A DNA stretch of 64,000 bases. Origin: Gambelia wislizenii. Lineage: Eukaryota; Chordata; Lepidosauria; Squamata; Crotaphytidae. The stretch spans positions 367,032,687 through 367,096,686 of the forward strand of contig JAUMIR010000001.1 of NCBI GenBank assembly GCA_030847615.1, written 5' to 3'. Both the position numbers and the translations under genes were made by a program. The notes beneath the pieces are model-generated. The model did not search any database, was not told the DNA's origin, and saw only the letters and a program-made list of their open reading frames with translations. This document shows, piece by piece, positions 50,620 to 62,864 of the stretch (its first letter is position 1; every line of letters starts with the position of its first letter).

Positions 50620-52020
50620 TATAGGACACTCATACACACATAATACCTTACAAACACCCCACAGTTTTAGTTTGGGAGGCAATGCTGCCATTCTCTCTGC
50701 AGTTAGGCTTTTAAGTAACCCATGCGCAAAGTTGCCAACCAGTGCCTTAAGGTGGTGAGCTTTGATCTTTCATATTTAGCAATGGCACGAATACCTCTAG
50801 TTTAAAAACATTCACATCAGAGAAGCAGTGAAGCAGGTCTGTTGAGGTTCCTGAAATTAAACAGCCCCCCCCAATGACCCCAATTTGAAGTCCATTAAGA
50901 ACTGCATCCAGAAGTTAAATAACAGGTGCTTTAGTAAAGCAAGCATTTTCAAAGTCTGTGTCATTATGCCACTACTGGGCTCTTTTAATAGAAAGATTTT
51001 TTAAAGTACTGAAATAAAGCTGGGCCTCACTCATGTTGGCCAACATGTTGGTCAAAATGATTTGTTCAGAAATTAATGGACACAATTCCAAAAACAAAAT
51101 GCTTTGCTTGGGGAATATATAAAGAATCAGGGTGGAGGAGAATGCAAAAGTGTAAACATTGTCACAAATGATGAATTATCTTGCTAACCCCAAGAACTAC
51201 ATTTATAAAATATTTCCCCAGTGTTGAATTTTAGTTTCAAACAGACTACTAATTCGGATATTTCTTAGAAAGAAAATCATATACCACTGAGAAATCAAAC
51301 AAATGCCATCCAAGTACTTACACCATTAAAAATAAACTTTTGGCAATTAAGGGAGTGATACCATTATCTACAAGTATTCAATTACATAATGTAATTTCAC
51401 ACTGCTGTCTCTAAATGAAATATCTATTCATTCTCTTTAGATGTTATGACACCAATACAGCTAAACTTAGCCATGACTAAGGTTGCAATTCTCAACTCAT
51501 TTACACAGCTACAACATGGGGATAGCCCAAGACATTTTGCTGCCCGAAGCAAGAATGTGTTAGTGTTTTCTCCCTTTTCTATTTATAAAAGCCAAATGGA
51601 CTGGCAAATGAACACACTGGCATTGATTAATCATTTCTAAAGCAGCAAGTGGTTTAGGTGGGCCAGGCCAGGGCATACATAGCTCTCCTTCATCAGAGAA
51701 GAACAGACTGGCCAGGCACTGCTGCCCCCATCTTTTGGTTTCTTTTCTGTTTCCTCCTTGGTACAAACCTATGATAATACATGAAAGCAATGGGGCTTAT
51801 ATCAGTAATAACAATGGGATTTGCAGTGTAGTCCCATGCATGTATATTTGCAGGTTCCATTATTTTCAACCAACTAACCCCTAGTAAGTACATTCAGGAC
51901 TGCAGTCAGTCGTGATTAGTTCAATAAGAATCTCATTTAGATTCAGTTACTTGAATCAGAATCTACACATCTTAATATATTGTGTATTTCAGTCAAATTG
52001 ATTTTTTTTCTTTTAGTTTA
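50620..52020. other. No gene recognised
   Basis: AT-rich; no exon motif. Repeat-like stretches near 51440-51500 and 51780-51910 could not be classified. Confidence 0.35.
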
Positions 52021-52026
52021 GACTAA

Positions 52027-52619
52027 GGAGATTTTCACACGGGCTATATATCTCGTGGCAGGAACAGAACAGGGTCGGGAAAGGTTTTCCCTTTCAGACG
52101 ACGTTGACCCCATTCTGTCCTGCATCCATCCTGCTCCCGTGACTGTTCCAGAACAATGTAATCACGCTTTTTCATCGTGGATAGACCTCCCATTCCGTCA
52201 CTATCATGCAATCACGGGTGTGCGAACAGGAACCCCGTTCCTGTTCTGAAATGTCAGCTGCGGAGGGGAGGTCCATTCTGAGCAATTCCTGGTATGATCT
52301 GGACATCCAGGTAAGTGGCACCCTTTATTTTACCTTCCCTGTTTTGATTGTGTGATTTAAAGTGTGTTTTTGTGCTTGGTGAACTGATTTTATGTTTGGG
52401 GGTGTTTTATTTTTTAACTTTACCACCCGGCCGTTATCACGTGATAACGTTTCAGACGGCCGGTTGTAAAAGCAGCCTTACGACAGCTGCATTTACGGCT
52501 GGCCAGCGAGGGGAGGGGGAGCCCTAAGTGTGTGAAAGATTTACGTTATTCCGTGGCAGGAACGGGAGAGGAGGTGGCGGGGCAGTAACGGGGCATTTTG
52601 GCCCCGTGTGAAAATCTCC
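52027..52619. mobile_element. Harbinger-like MITE, TAA duplication
   Basis: Perfect 17-bp terminal inverted repeats GGAGATTTTCACACGGG, flanked by TAA on both sides (52024-52026 and 52620-52622). A 3-bp TWA duplication is typical of PIF/Harbinger transposons. 593 bp, no transposase. The interior is GC-rich with AACGTTTCAGACGGCC-type repeats. Confidence 0.85.
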
Positions 52620-53104
52620 TAAGTGAGAGCCTAATGTTCATGCCTTGGCCTTACATTTGAGCAGAAATGGAAGAAAGCTATCAGGAACTTAGCTCGTCAA
52701 ATCCAATTCTTTTCACCTCTTTCTAAAACTCAACTTCTAAAACAATTAAGCTCTCAACACTGCTTATCTGACATGCTGGATTCTCATTCTCCTTCTCCAA
52801 ACAGCATAAATAATGGATTATATTCTGGTGTTATTCTGTTCATTATTATAGTGAGCCATCCAAATGTCTTCTCTTTTCCTAAATGACTGGCCAGTTTTTA
52901 TGATTGCCCTTTGTAGGGAGACCTTTCTCCCAAAACATAGTGTCATCTTATTTTGTTTTCTTCAAAGCCTTTTCAAAATCTATCCACGCCATAACATTTT
53001 TTTACTAACTCCTTACTCTTCTTCCCTGAACAAATATGTAATTTCATATTCATCTTCAAGAGAGATTTTCAGGGGTAGCTGTTTTGGTCAAACAGCAAAA
53101 TAAA

Positions 53105-53707
53105 ACAAAATACAAAACCCACAAAAAAGTGATACCTTTATTAGCCAACCAACATGCATAAAACACTTCATTCAAGTTTTTGAAGTTCCAGTGGCTTCAT
53201 CAGGCAAAAGATGTAAAATAAAAATACAGGAGAAGAAACGAAAAGTGATGGTGTTGAGAGTCACAGGCCTACACTTTGTATCAGATGTTCTTTCTGTTGT
53301 TTAGTTGGTCTGGAGGGATCTTAACGCAGGCAGAGGCCGCTCCCCTTTTTTGGCTATGTCGGGATTGAGACAAAGGATAGTAAAATTTAAACTCTATTAG
53401 CAATAGTAAAGTAACTCCTCTTGGGATTGAGGGTATCTCTGTCTTTTGTGAAGCCAAGGACCTCTTTCTTAGGCAGAGAACACAGAATTTCTTAAGAAGT
53501 TTCTGTACTGCTACATCTGGAAAAACTTTTAAGTGCTGTATATGGAAATTCAGCCAATTATAGTCCCAAATAAAAAGTTTTCTCTTTGCTGGAGTAGAAA
53601 CCTCAAAGAGTAAAGGCCCAATCCTTAATTCCCTCTTGTTTAGGATACTCTTGTACCATCTACGTCTAATGGAGTTTAAAACTCCCAAACCAGAAGGGAC
53701 TAGAAGT
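53105..53707 (-). mobile_element. Unclassified retroelement 3' end with ORF remnant
   Basis: Minus strand: an open frame of 135 codons (RRRWYKSILNKRELRIGPLL to KIPPDQLNNRKNI) ends at 53281. It is followed by TGATGAAGCCACTGGAACTT and TTGGTTGGCTAATAAAGGTA, a 3' end shared with 31185-31275. I do not recognise the protein; it could be a LINE ORF fragment. Confidence 0.45.
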
Positions 53708-53709
53708 AA

Positions 53710-54505
53710 CTTCTGGGTTTAAAAACTGCATTTTTGGCACTAAATGCTGCAACTTATTTAAAAGATGAATTGCTGATCCAGGTTTTCAGGTGAGCCAGTT
53801 CGCCCTTTCTAAGGCCAGGGGATTGAGGACCACAAAAGGAGCTGGAGATGGGGGGCTGGATGCTTTATCCACACAAGCTCTCATGGCTTTTCTTGCACAA
53901 AACTCCATGTATTTATTCAGCTGTAACTTGCTGGGTTTCATTCAACTCAGAAAATGTAGCCAACCCTGTAAACTGCACCCAATTCTGCCAATAATTTTTT
54001 TTTTTAAAAAAAGAAGTTCCACCCTACCTCCTACCCCAATTTAAAGGCCCTTCACATATAAATTCTTCCCTCAGTTTCTTTGAATAATGGCAGGCATAGG
54101 CCCCCATAAGTGGCTACAATGCATTAAAAAATTCAGTTCTGACAGAAATGCTGTTGATTTCCAATCATAGTGTGAGGCATGAGAATTTGAACTTTCTGAG
54201 AGTTAGTTGCTTTAGATTTGAGTCTCTAGACTAATCTTAAGTAAACCAGGCTTTTTTCTATATTGTTGGAATTGAATGTTGTGGTATTCCTCTATTCTGG
54301 ACAGAACTTGTTAAGGTTTTTAAAGAGTCTATGAAGACAGAGTATGGCTTCATAGAGTCTGTACAAGTAGAGGATGAAGAAGTACCTGCATCTGTATATT
54401 CTAAATGAACACAGGACTAAGTCATGAGGCAGAGCATACAATCTCTCCCTACAGTAACATGACCAAGCTGTCCCTACGGATGAAGCATATATATAAGCAA
54501 ATGTA
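53710..54505. other. No gene recognised
   Basis: No SBF2 exon and no repeat terminus identified. Confidence 0.35.
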
Positions 54506-54511
54506 AATAAT

Positions 54512-54635
54512 GGATCCCAGTCAGAACTCTGGCAGCCCTTTTCTGCACCAGTTCAAGTTTACTGGCACTTTTCAGAGGCCTCTGCACATAGACATCACAG
54601 AAGCATTGCCTGGATGATGAACTGTATGCAAACCA
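54512..54635 (-). mobile_element. L2 fragment
   Basis: CTCTGGCAGCCCTTTTCTGC, ACCAGTTCAAGTTTACTGGC and CATCACAGAAGCATTGCCTG match the L2 region at 40655-40750 in the same orientation. Confidence 0.6.
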
Positions 54636-54842
54636 TTTATTTTAAGACAACTTTTTGTATTGTAGCAGCACCATCCTTTCCTCTCTGTGTGGCTGGGTTT
54701 TCTCCACAATCTGTCTGGAGCTGTCTGTCTGCCTGTCTGTAAAGCAAGCTATATTGTGTTGTTCGGTATTGGCAACATAGTGTACACCACCAGAGATCTC
54801 CAGACAAACGTGCACAAAGATTTCATGTAGATAACAGGATTA

Positions 54843-54995
54843 ATAGAATCATAGAATTGTAGAGTTGGAAGAGACCATGAGGGCCATCCAGTCCAACCCT
54901 CTGCCACACAGGAAATCATGATCAAAGCATCCCCGACAGATGGCCACCTAGCCTCTGCTCAAAGATCTCCAAGGAAGGAGACCCCACCACGCTCC
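54843..54995 (-). mobile_element. CR1 3' tail fragment
   Basis: AATCATAGAATTGTAGAGTT, GGAAGAGACCATGAGGGCCA and TCCAGTCCAACCCTCTGCCA. Confidence 0.82.
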
Positions 54996-55095
54996 GGATT
55001 GGGGACAAAATGGTTCTTTGTCTGTCCCTGTAAGTCAGAAACACGTGAGGATGAGCAGTTGTCTCCCAACACCACCTTCTGGTATCCGTTTTCAC

Positions 55096-55099
<4 letters not shown>

Positions 55100-55126
<27 letters not shown>

Positions 55127-56175
55127 AAACAAACCCTACAATCAGTGCAAAGTGCTTTGAAGCCACACCCTGCTTAGCTGATCTAGAAGGATAATATGCT
55201 GATTGCAATTATGATTTACATATTATGAATAAGGTTGACTAGGTTAAGATTAACTGGGAGAGCAAAAAGGATCAAGAGGGAAACACTCCACTGCATGTCT
55301 TGACACATAAAGCAGAAAGCAGATCTTAGAAAGGGAAATATATTTAATCTACACACAAAACTATTCTTATAATTAATTATAAACATAAATTTACTATGTA
55401 ATGTTTTACTACCACATTCTTTTAACAACTATATTGGAAAATTAACACAACAGGCCATATTTAACCAAAAGGATGGGAAGCACTGTATGTCAAGTGTAAT
55501 TAAATGTTATTTATGTTTTAAACAAATTCCAGCTGTATTACTAACGGTAAATAGAAACATTGTTTTCTGCCCTAGAGGTTAAAATTGTTTGCTTGCCTAG
55601 GCCATTACTACATACAATGAAGAGGGCTCCTCTTTATTTAGATGAATCACACTTTTTTTGATTAGTTAATTTTATATAACTAGGCCTGAATAAAGGGAAG
55701 AGACAATGATGTTCTTTGCTTGAAAACAGTAAGATATTTTTCCAGGCCACAAGTATGTATCAGTATACTGACTTGTTGTCCATGAATTTAATGCTGGCGG
55801 CTATGAGCCTGTGGATTTCTTCAGTCACATCCGGCTCTTTCAGGTTTTGTAAGTGCCTAGTCACTGGGTATTATTACTGGAATTTTACTGGACATCACAA
55901 GAGTCACAGTACATTGTAAACAGAAATTTTCTCGTTAGTTTAATTATGTATGTGTATTGCCTAAAGTATACTTCCACTAGACACAGACTTTACGAGATCT
56001 TAAAAACCTTGTAAGATTTACTAGTTAACCCTTTATCAAAGCAGGTCTACCAACCACTATGCATGATTTTATCTTGATATTTCACAAGAACCTGGAAGCT
56101 ATGTTTGTTTTAGAAATGCTGGGACATGTGCATCTGATCTGAACTGCTTCTAATTTTCAAATCTAATTGTGTTTT
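55100..56175. other. No gene recognised
   Basis: AT-rich; no motif or paired repeat ends. Confidence 0.35.
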
Positions 56176-56845
56176 TAAAATTTACTTATTTAAGGCAATT
56201 ATTTATCACCTCTCAGCCTGCCAAGGCCCTCAAGGTGATGCAAAAACATTTAAAACAATACACAGGCGTTTCCTGCTGCCTTGGTCGGTCTTCCTGTCAA
56301 AGCCCCTGGTTGATCTCTGGAATGAGGAAATGACCAGGGCAGCTGACACCCTTGCTCCTAAACTCCGTTTTCACAGAGATAAACCAGACTCCTGGTTCTT
56401 CTTCGTAGTCTCTGAATGCACACAATAGGTTAATCCTGCGCCTGCACAGAGCACTTCAGAAACTTTCAGAAACTTCAATTCAAACTTTGGGTGGTAGCTC
56501 CGCCCCCTCACCACTGGCCCTTATAAGCCCCCACCTCTCACCAACTGCTCAGTTCCTTTTTTTTTCTGCCGCGTGAGCAGCACTGAAGGAACACTCCTCA
56601 AACCTCTTGTATTTTTCTACTGGAATTAGATCTTGGATTGGACTTTGACTACTCTTTTGACTTCATTTCTCCTGACTTTCTTTTGCTACTGACCTCTGGA
56701 TTTGAATTGGATTGCTTTGACTACTCCCTGGATCTGAGTTCACTCAACTGAATCTTTGACCTCTCACCCGGACCTATTGACCACGGTAGAGTAATTCTAT
56801 ACCTCTTCAACTGCATTTGCAGCCTTCTCACTCCCGTTTGGCTAA

Positions 56846-59420
56846 GATGTCAGCCACAGGCTTCTTTAAAGCCTGTGCCCAATGGGGGGGGGGGTAAAAT
56901 GTCTGAGACGGATGGCCATTCTAAGTGCCTCCTGTGTTTGGGGGAGTTCCATGATATTAAGTCCTGTAGGCACTGCAAAGCCTTTACTCCCCAGGCCCGA
57001 TGCAACAGGGATAAGAGGTTGAAGGCCCTGCTCTATGAGCACACTCTTTCCACGACTTCTTCCCCCCACTAAGGCCTCTGGGTCTGGTACTACCCCGAAA
57101 CCAGCCAAGGAACCCGAGAAATGCGGTTCCGCAATGGTCCCATCTACTTTGAAAAGGACTACTATGAAAACCTCGATGTCCACTCGGGCCCATGAACAGG
57201 GTGCCGTATGGACCCATGTGGGCGATACCACTGTGGTGTCGAAAGGCAAACACAGGCTGGTACTGCTGATGAAGATTTTGGATGTTGATGAGCATGAAGG
57301 TGAGGAGGAGCATGAGCTGCCAAAGAAAAAGCCTAAGGCAGCGGACGAGAGCCGATCCCCTCGCAGAGGGCGATCCCGGGAGCATAGGAAAACTCACAGA
57401 ATTCCCCGTCTTGTGGTTCAACTGTATGGAGGGACAAGGGCCATACCCAAGAGGTTCTGTCAGTCGTTTCTCCTGTAAAGAGAAGACTCTCGATACCGTC
57501 GCCCGACTGGTCCTGTGACATTAGAGCAGATTCGGGCTCAGACAGAGGGTCTTTGGCCAACATTCAAGTAGTTTGGGTATTTCCTCCAAAGACAACATTG
57601 GTGTTCGGGACTATTGTACACAGCTTGAGCAGTTCTTGGTTTCAGTCCCGGTCCTGCTCTCAGTCCCTTCATCAGTGTCATTCAAGATCCCATTCTCAGT
57701 CGCTGTTTATACGTCACTCCCAGACCCGCTCAAGGTCTCTGTCTCTGCACCGTTCATGGTCCTGCTTGGAAGCCAGGTCCCACTCCCAGTCTCACCCTCC
57801 TGTGAAGACGGTACCGGACAGGCCACGGACACCTTCTCCAGTTTGTCTGACTCCAAAGTCTCCATGAAGGATTCCTGTGCCTCGTTCCCGGTCCTGCTCA
57901 AATACATGGTCCCGTACTCCTCGTGAACGGCCTTGACCTGCACCTAGATCATGATCAGGGTCATACAGCTCTCAACGCTCCGACTATGAGTCTCTGTGGT
58001 ACAAAGACGATTGGTCTTGGGACAGGTATGAGCGGTACCAGTATGAGTTCCCTCCATTTTGGGGATACCTCCCAGAGAGATACTATTGGGACTTGGACCC
58101 GCAGTACCGCTATTATGACTTTCCCCCCAAACATTACAGAAGAAGATACTGTCAAGACTTTCCCACGATGTATCAAGGTGACCTCTGGGATGGACGACAA
58201 AACCGTCCAATGGACCAGGGACAGTACCATTCACCGAAAGACACACGGGACCGCTCAATGGGATGAAACCAACCTGACTGTATGGACTCACCAAGGAACC
58301 AGGGAAGAGACAGTAGGTCTCACTCATGATCTTCTCTGCGGCATGAACCTTCTCCCCATAGGCAATCCCCAACGCCTAAGGATAAGGATCCTGAGCCTCA
58401 TAAGCTCCCTACACCTGATACGGCAGCTTGGCCTAGGCCAGCTCGGCCTTGGCCTAGGCCAGCCAAACTCCGTCTCCTCCTTCACATGTGTCAGACAACT
58501 CTCAGCCAGAGACTCCATCTCCAAAGACCTCGCCACGCAATAAAGTGGTGCACCTTGACCCACCGTCTCTGATGGATGATGTCAAAGCTTTTGCTGAAGT
58601 GGTCCATCACATGGCGGCTTCATTGGATCTAACGGTGACCCAGCCGGACATTCATGTAGATGACCCAGTCTTTCAAGACCTTCAACATCAGGCACCACCA
58701 CTGCCTTCCATCCCCATTTCACCTTTTCTTACACAGATCGTCAAGGTGGTCTGGATTATCCCATTTTTAGTACCACCCATTTCTCGACGGCTGGACCATC
58801 TCTATAGAGTATCTGACGACACGGCCCCATGGTTGACCTCACATTCTAAGCCTAACTCTATTATAGTGGATGTGGACCAAATGCGTACCTCACAAAGGGT
58901 ATATTCTTCCCCGACAGATCGGGAAGGTAAAAAACTTGATGCGATTGGTCAGAAGTTCTATTCTTCGGCCTGTCTGCTGATGAAGATAACCACATGCAGC
59001 ACATGTATGGGGGTGTATAAATGACACCTGTGGAACACTATTTCACTGTACTTGGACAAGGTACCTGAACAGGACCTCACGTTGGTGCACACCAAGAGAG
59101 ATGACGGCATTGCTCTAGTGAATTACCAGCGGCAAATGGTCAAGCATGTGGCAGACTGTGTCGGCAAGGTCCTAGCAAGTGCGGTATCTGTATGTAAGCA
59201 TGTGTGGTTGCGATCCTCAGGCCTTTCACACATGGCCAGATCAGTGATCGAGGATCTCCCCTTTGATAAGGCTGGTCTCTTCCACACTGGAACAGACACC
59301 AAACTTGAACACACACACAAGATGTGGACTACAGCAAAACGCTATGTCATCTCTCCAATGATTCAGGGTTCAAGGTCCACGCCTATTTGGGAGATGATTC
59401 CATCCTTCCTTTTGTAGGAG
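56846..59420 (+). pseudogene. DIRS copy 2 Gag-like region
   Basis: Starts ATGTCAGCCACAGG at 56846. It includes the Cys/His segment DGHSKCLLCLGEFHDIKSCR (56908-56967), a serine/arginine-rich region (57620-57790), an aromatic- and Arg-rich region (57950-58260; for example YESLWYKDDWSWDRYERYQY), and a conserved C-terminal part (DREGKKLDAIGQKFYSSACL near 58915; HVWLRSSGLSHMARSVIEDL near 59200). Frameshifts and stops separate these. Confidence 0.78.
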
Positions 59421-59589
59421 GTACAGTCCCCCCTCACAACGCTTTCAGCACACCTCCTCAACATAGCCTCAACATCAGAGGAGGTTTCCACCCGCATCCA
59501 AGAACAAGTCTCACTTCCCGGAAGAATAAGTCTGATACAGTGAAACAGAGGGTTTGACTATCCCCTCTTTCTGTGTCCACCACCGGAGC

Positions 59590-60990
59590 TTATGCAGACA
59601 TTCTTGACGCGCCATTGAGCATCATCCTCAAAAGATATTTTATAGAATTCAATCACCTACCTCCTTTGGGGGTCTACAAAGTAACACCACCTTCCACTCC
59701 CCTATTCGAGGAAGTTGCAACTCTCCTCAGAAAAGGTACCATACAACCTATTACTTAACATTAACAGGCGGAGGCGTTCTTTTCACGCTACTTTCTAGTC
59801 AACAAGAAAGACAGTGGGCTACATTCCATTTTGGACCTACAAGACATCAATCGCTATATTGTCCCCAAGTGGTTCAGAATGTTCACGTTTTCCTCCATCC
59901 TTCCATTCATCCAGGTAGGAGACTGATTCACTACTATCGACCTTTGTGACACCTACTTCCACATCACCATTGCACCACTGCACAAGTGCTTCCTTGCATT
60001 CGCCATTGGCTCCCGCATGTTCCGCTCCAAGGCCCTTCCCTTTGGTTTGTGTATGGCCCCAAGGGTCTTTACCAAGTGCATAGCAGTGGTGGCGGCGCAT
60101 CTCACACTGAGCAGAGTGGTGATGTTCCTGTACCTAGACAATTGGCTTATAGTGGCACCATCCAGGGAGAAAGTAGTCAGAAACATCAACTTGATACTCT
60201 CGTTGCTCAGCAAACTAGGCTTCATAGTCAACCTGGAGAAATCCCACCTAGAGCCATCACAGCTCGCCAGGTTCACTGGGGCCAACTATACTCTACATCG
60301 GGTTAAGTATTTCTTCCGGAAGACAGGTTCTCCGTACTGAAGAACACAGTGCATTGCTGCATCACTCACAGGAGAGTGACAGCACACCTTATCCAGCGTA
60401 TCCTAGGTTACATGGTCTCCACCATAGCCATTACCCTGACGCCAGACTAAGAATGAGACCCCCGCAAGCTTGGTTCCTCAGAAAGTTCGATCCACTTCTC
60501 GACAATCCCTTCAAGATGCTCTCTGTGCTTCAACCAGTACTCAGGGCTCTAGACTGGTGGACTCAGTCAGAAATGGTTCGGTGTGGTCTTTGCCCCACCT
60601 CATCCCACCAGGTCAATGACTATGGATGCGTTCTTGATGGGTTGGGGTGCCCGCTTGGACGATCTAGTCATTCGTGGTCTATGATCAACCACAGAGTCTC
60701 AGCTATATATCTATGTGCTGGAACTGCTAGCAGTGTTCAAGGTACTGAAGGCCTTTGAGCCATCACTTCAGGGGCAGGTGGTCCAGGTAGTATCCAACAA
60801 TACCACCATGGTCTTTTATAAAAAAAAAAGCAGGGAAGGACTCCATCACGAATACTCCTAGACCTAACCCTCCAGATGAGGGACTGGTGCATTGCACTGC
60901 AAACCTCTCTGACAGTGATTCACCTGGCAGGGAGCCAAAACGGCATTGCAGATGCACTCAGCTGATCTCAAACCAACAATCACAAGTGGT
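59590..60990 (+). pseudogene. DIRS copy 2 reverse transcriptase and RNase H
   Basis: LLRKGTIQPIT, then SRYFLVNKKDSGLHSILDLQ, FTTIDLCDTYFHITIAPLHK, KALPFGLCMAPRVFTKCIAV and FLYLDNWLIVAPS. The YxDD box reads YLDN (60131-60142). RNase H text MTMDAFLMGWGARLDDLVIR (about 60617-60676) is followed by a decayed core and ALQTSLTVIHLAGSQNGIAD (about 60895-60955). Inactive. Confidence 0.85.
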
Positions 60991-61019
60991 CCCTGGTGCC
61001 AGAACCCTGGCCAAACTGT

Positions 61020-61400
61020 TTGCGGACAGGGGAGATCCGGTCATAGACCTCTTTGCTACCAGGGAGAATACCTAGTGTCACCAGTATTGTTCAAGACGTC
61101 ATTCATGGGAGATGCATTCCTCTTCGAATGGACTGGAGTTCATTTCTATGCCTTTCCCCCATTCTCATTGCTCTCCAGGGTAGTGACGAAGCTACGACAA
61201 GACAGAGCAGACTTTATACTAATAACCCCTTGGTGGCCCAGACAGCCGTGGTTCTCCCCCCTGCTTCTCCTATTGCAGAGGACCTTTCAGCATCTCCCTC
61301 TCTGTCAGGACACCCTGTCACTTCATGGCGACCAGATACTCCACCCAGACTTGGGCACAATCAAACCAATGGCATGGTTCATCAGCCATTAGCAGTCTTG
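61020..61400 (+). pseudogene. DIRS copy 2 conserved region between RNase H and recombinase
   Basis: VIDLFATRENT, GDAFLFEWTGVHFYAFPPFS, LLSRVVTKLRQDRADFILIT then PWWPRQPWFSPLL. This block is regularly found after RNase H in vertebrate DIRS elements; I do not claim its function. Confidence 0.7.
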
Positions 61401-61424
61401 TCAACTATGGCTTGGGATATCCTG

Positions 61425-62650
61425 CAGGCTGCCCAGCAACCGTCTACTCAAAAAAAGCATACCATTACAAGTGGCAAAAGTTCTGCCATTTCCTGTGTGG
61501 GAGGAAGATACTGCCCAGCAAGGTTATAGTGTCACTCCTGTTAGACTTCCTCACCACCCTGTCAGTAAAGAGTCTTTTTCTCTCTTCCATATGAACGTAT
61601 GTAGCTGCGGCATCTTGGCACTTTCAGTGTCTAGGGATGCAGTCCTGCTTCAGGGACCTGCTGGTCCACAACTTCCTCCAAGGGTATAGAAATTTACACA
61701 CGCTGGTAATGGGCCCAATCACCAACTGGGGCTTAACCTTAGTCCTAAAGGCCCTCTCTGGAGTTTCCTTTGAACCTATGGACAAGTGTGACTTGTGCCT
61801 CCTGTCTTTCAAGGCAGCTTTCTTGATGGCCATCACATTGGCAAGGTGAGCAAGCAAGCTCTGTGCCCTTAGGACGGATCCCCCCCTATACTCAGTTCCA
61901 TCAGGACAAGATCTTCTTCAGACCAAATGTGCTTTTCTCCCTAAGATTGTCTCCTCTTTTCATCTGGATCAAGACATAGTTCTGCTGACCTTCTGCCAGC
62001 TTCCAATAGCGAGCTGATCAGATCCCATCACCCTCTTGATGTCTGGCTAGCCCTCGAACTGTATATAGACAGGATGACGTGCTTCTGCCACTCTATTAGG
62101 CTCTTTGTATGCTACTCTGGCCCAAGCAAGGGGTTACCAGTGTCATCACAACAGTTCTCCAAGTGGGTGGCTTCCACCATTTCTATTTGATGAGATCTGT
62201 CATATCACCAACCTAAATAGCTTTAAAAAAGCTCTTAACACGGATCTCTTCTGGCAGGCCTTTCCTGAGTAGATACCCAGCCATTAAAAAAGAAAAGAAA
62301 ATTTAGCTTGTCCCAAACTTGCTATGGCCACTGTCCGTTGTTTATTTTTATTTTTTGTATTTTGTTTTAAAGTATGTTTAAAGTATGATTTATATTTTAA
62401 TTGTTGTAAGCTGCCCCGATTGCGTTCGTAGAGGGGCAGGATATAAATAAATTTATTATTATTATTATTATTATTATTTCTTATCAAGTGATGGGAGAAC
62501 CAGTTCCTAGCACAATATGTAGCCACTCTACCAGAGCAGCAGCTTACAGGGAAGCCATGTGGGCCATGCTGCTCACATCTGTGAAGAACTATAAACTAGA
62601 CTCTGCCGGGAAGGATGGCTCAGCCTTGGGAAGGGATGTACTATCGTCCT
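61425..62650 (+). pseudogene. DIRS copy 2 tyrosine recombinase
   Basis: STQKKHTITSGKS/YHYKWQKFCHFL near 61440-61500, FRDLLVHNFLQGYRNLHTLV, MGPITNWGLTLVLKALSGVS, FEPMDKCDLCLLSFKAAFLM and AITLAR (first Arg region). After the L2 fragment comes SHSTRAAAYREAMWAML with the H-x-x-R box (62524-62535). Frameshifted and split, so inactive. The enzyme would cut and join the circular DNA form of the element. Confidence 0.8.
62185..62475 (+). mobile_element. L2 3' end fragment inside the recombinase
   Basis: Encodes SFKKALNTDLFWQAFPE and ends TTGTTGTAAGCTGCCCCGAT, AGGGGCAGGATATAAATAAA and a TTA run. Removing it joins DIRS text STISI to YQVMGEPVPSTICSHSTRA. ATTTCT on both sides may be the duplication. Confidence 0.75.
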
Positions 62651-62824
62651 TGGTCACCTTTAGCTGACAGATTTTAGTTTATTTTTTGCTAATCAATTCA
62701 ATATATTGTTTCTTTATGAACCTTATATTGTTTTTATTGGTGTGAATACACCCCCTCCTCCTGGTGTCTATGAGCTTACTAGTGTACCCACTGTGTGTAT
62801 TCGCAGAGACCACGAAGAAGAAGA

Positions 62825-62864
62825 ATGGGTTACTTACCTGTACCTATAGTTACAGGTAAGTAAC
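62825..62864. repeat. Palindrome at the DIRS 3' end
   Basis: GGTTACTTACCTGTA and TTACAGGTAAGTAACC are arms around a short CCTATAG spacer. Both strands contain CAGGTAAGT, the ideal 5' splice site. Confidence 0.85.
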
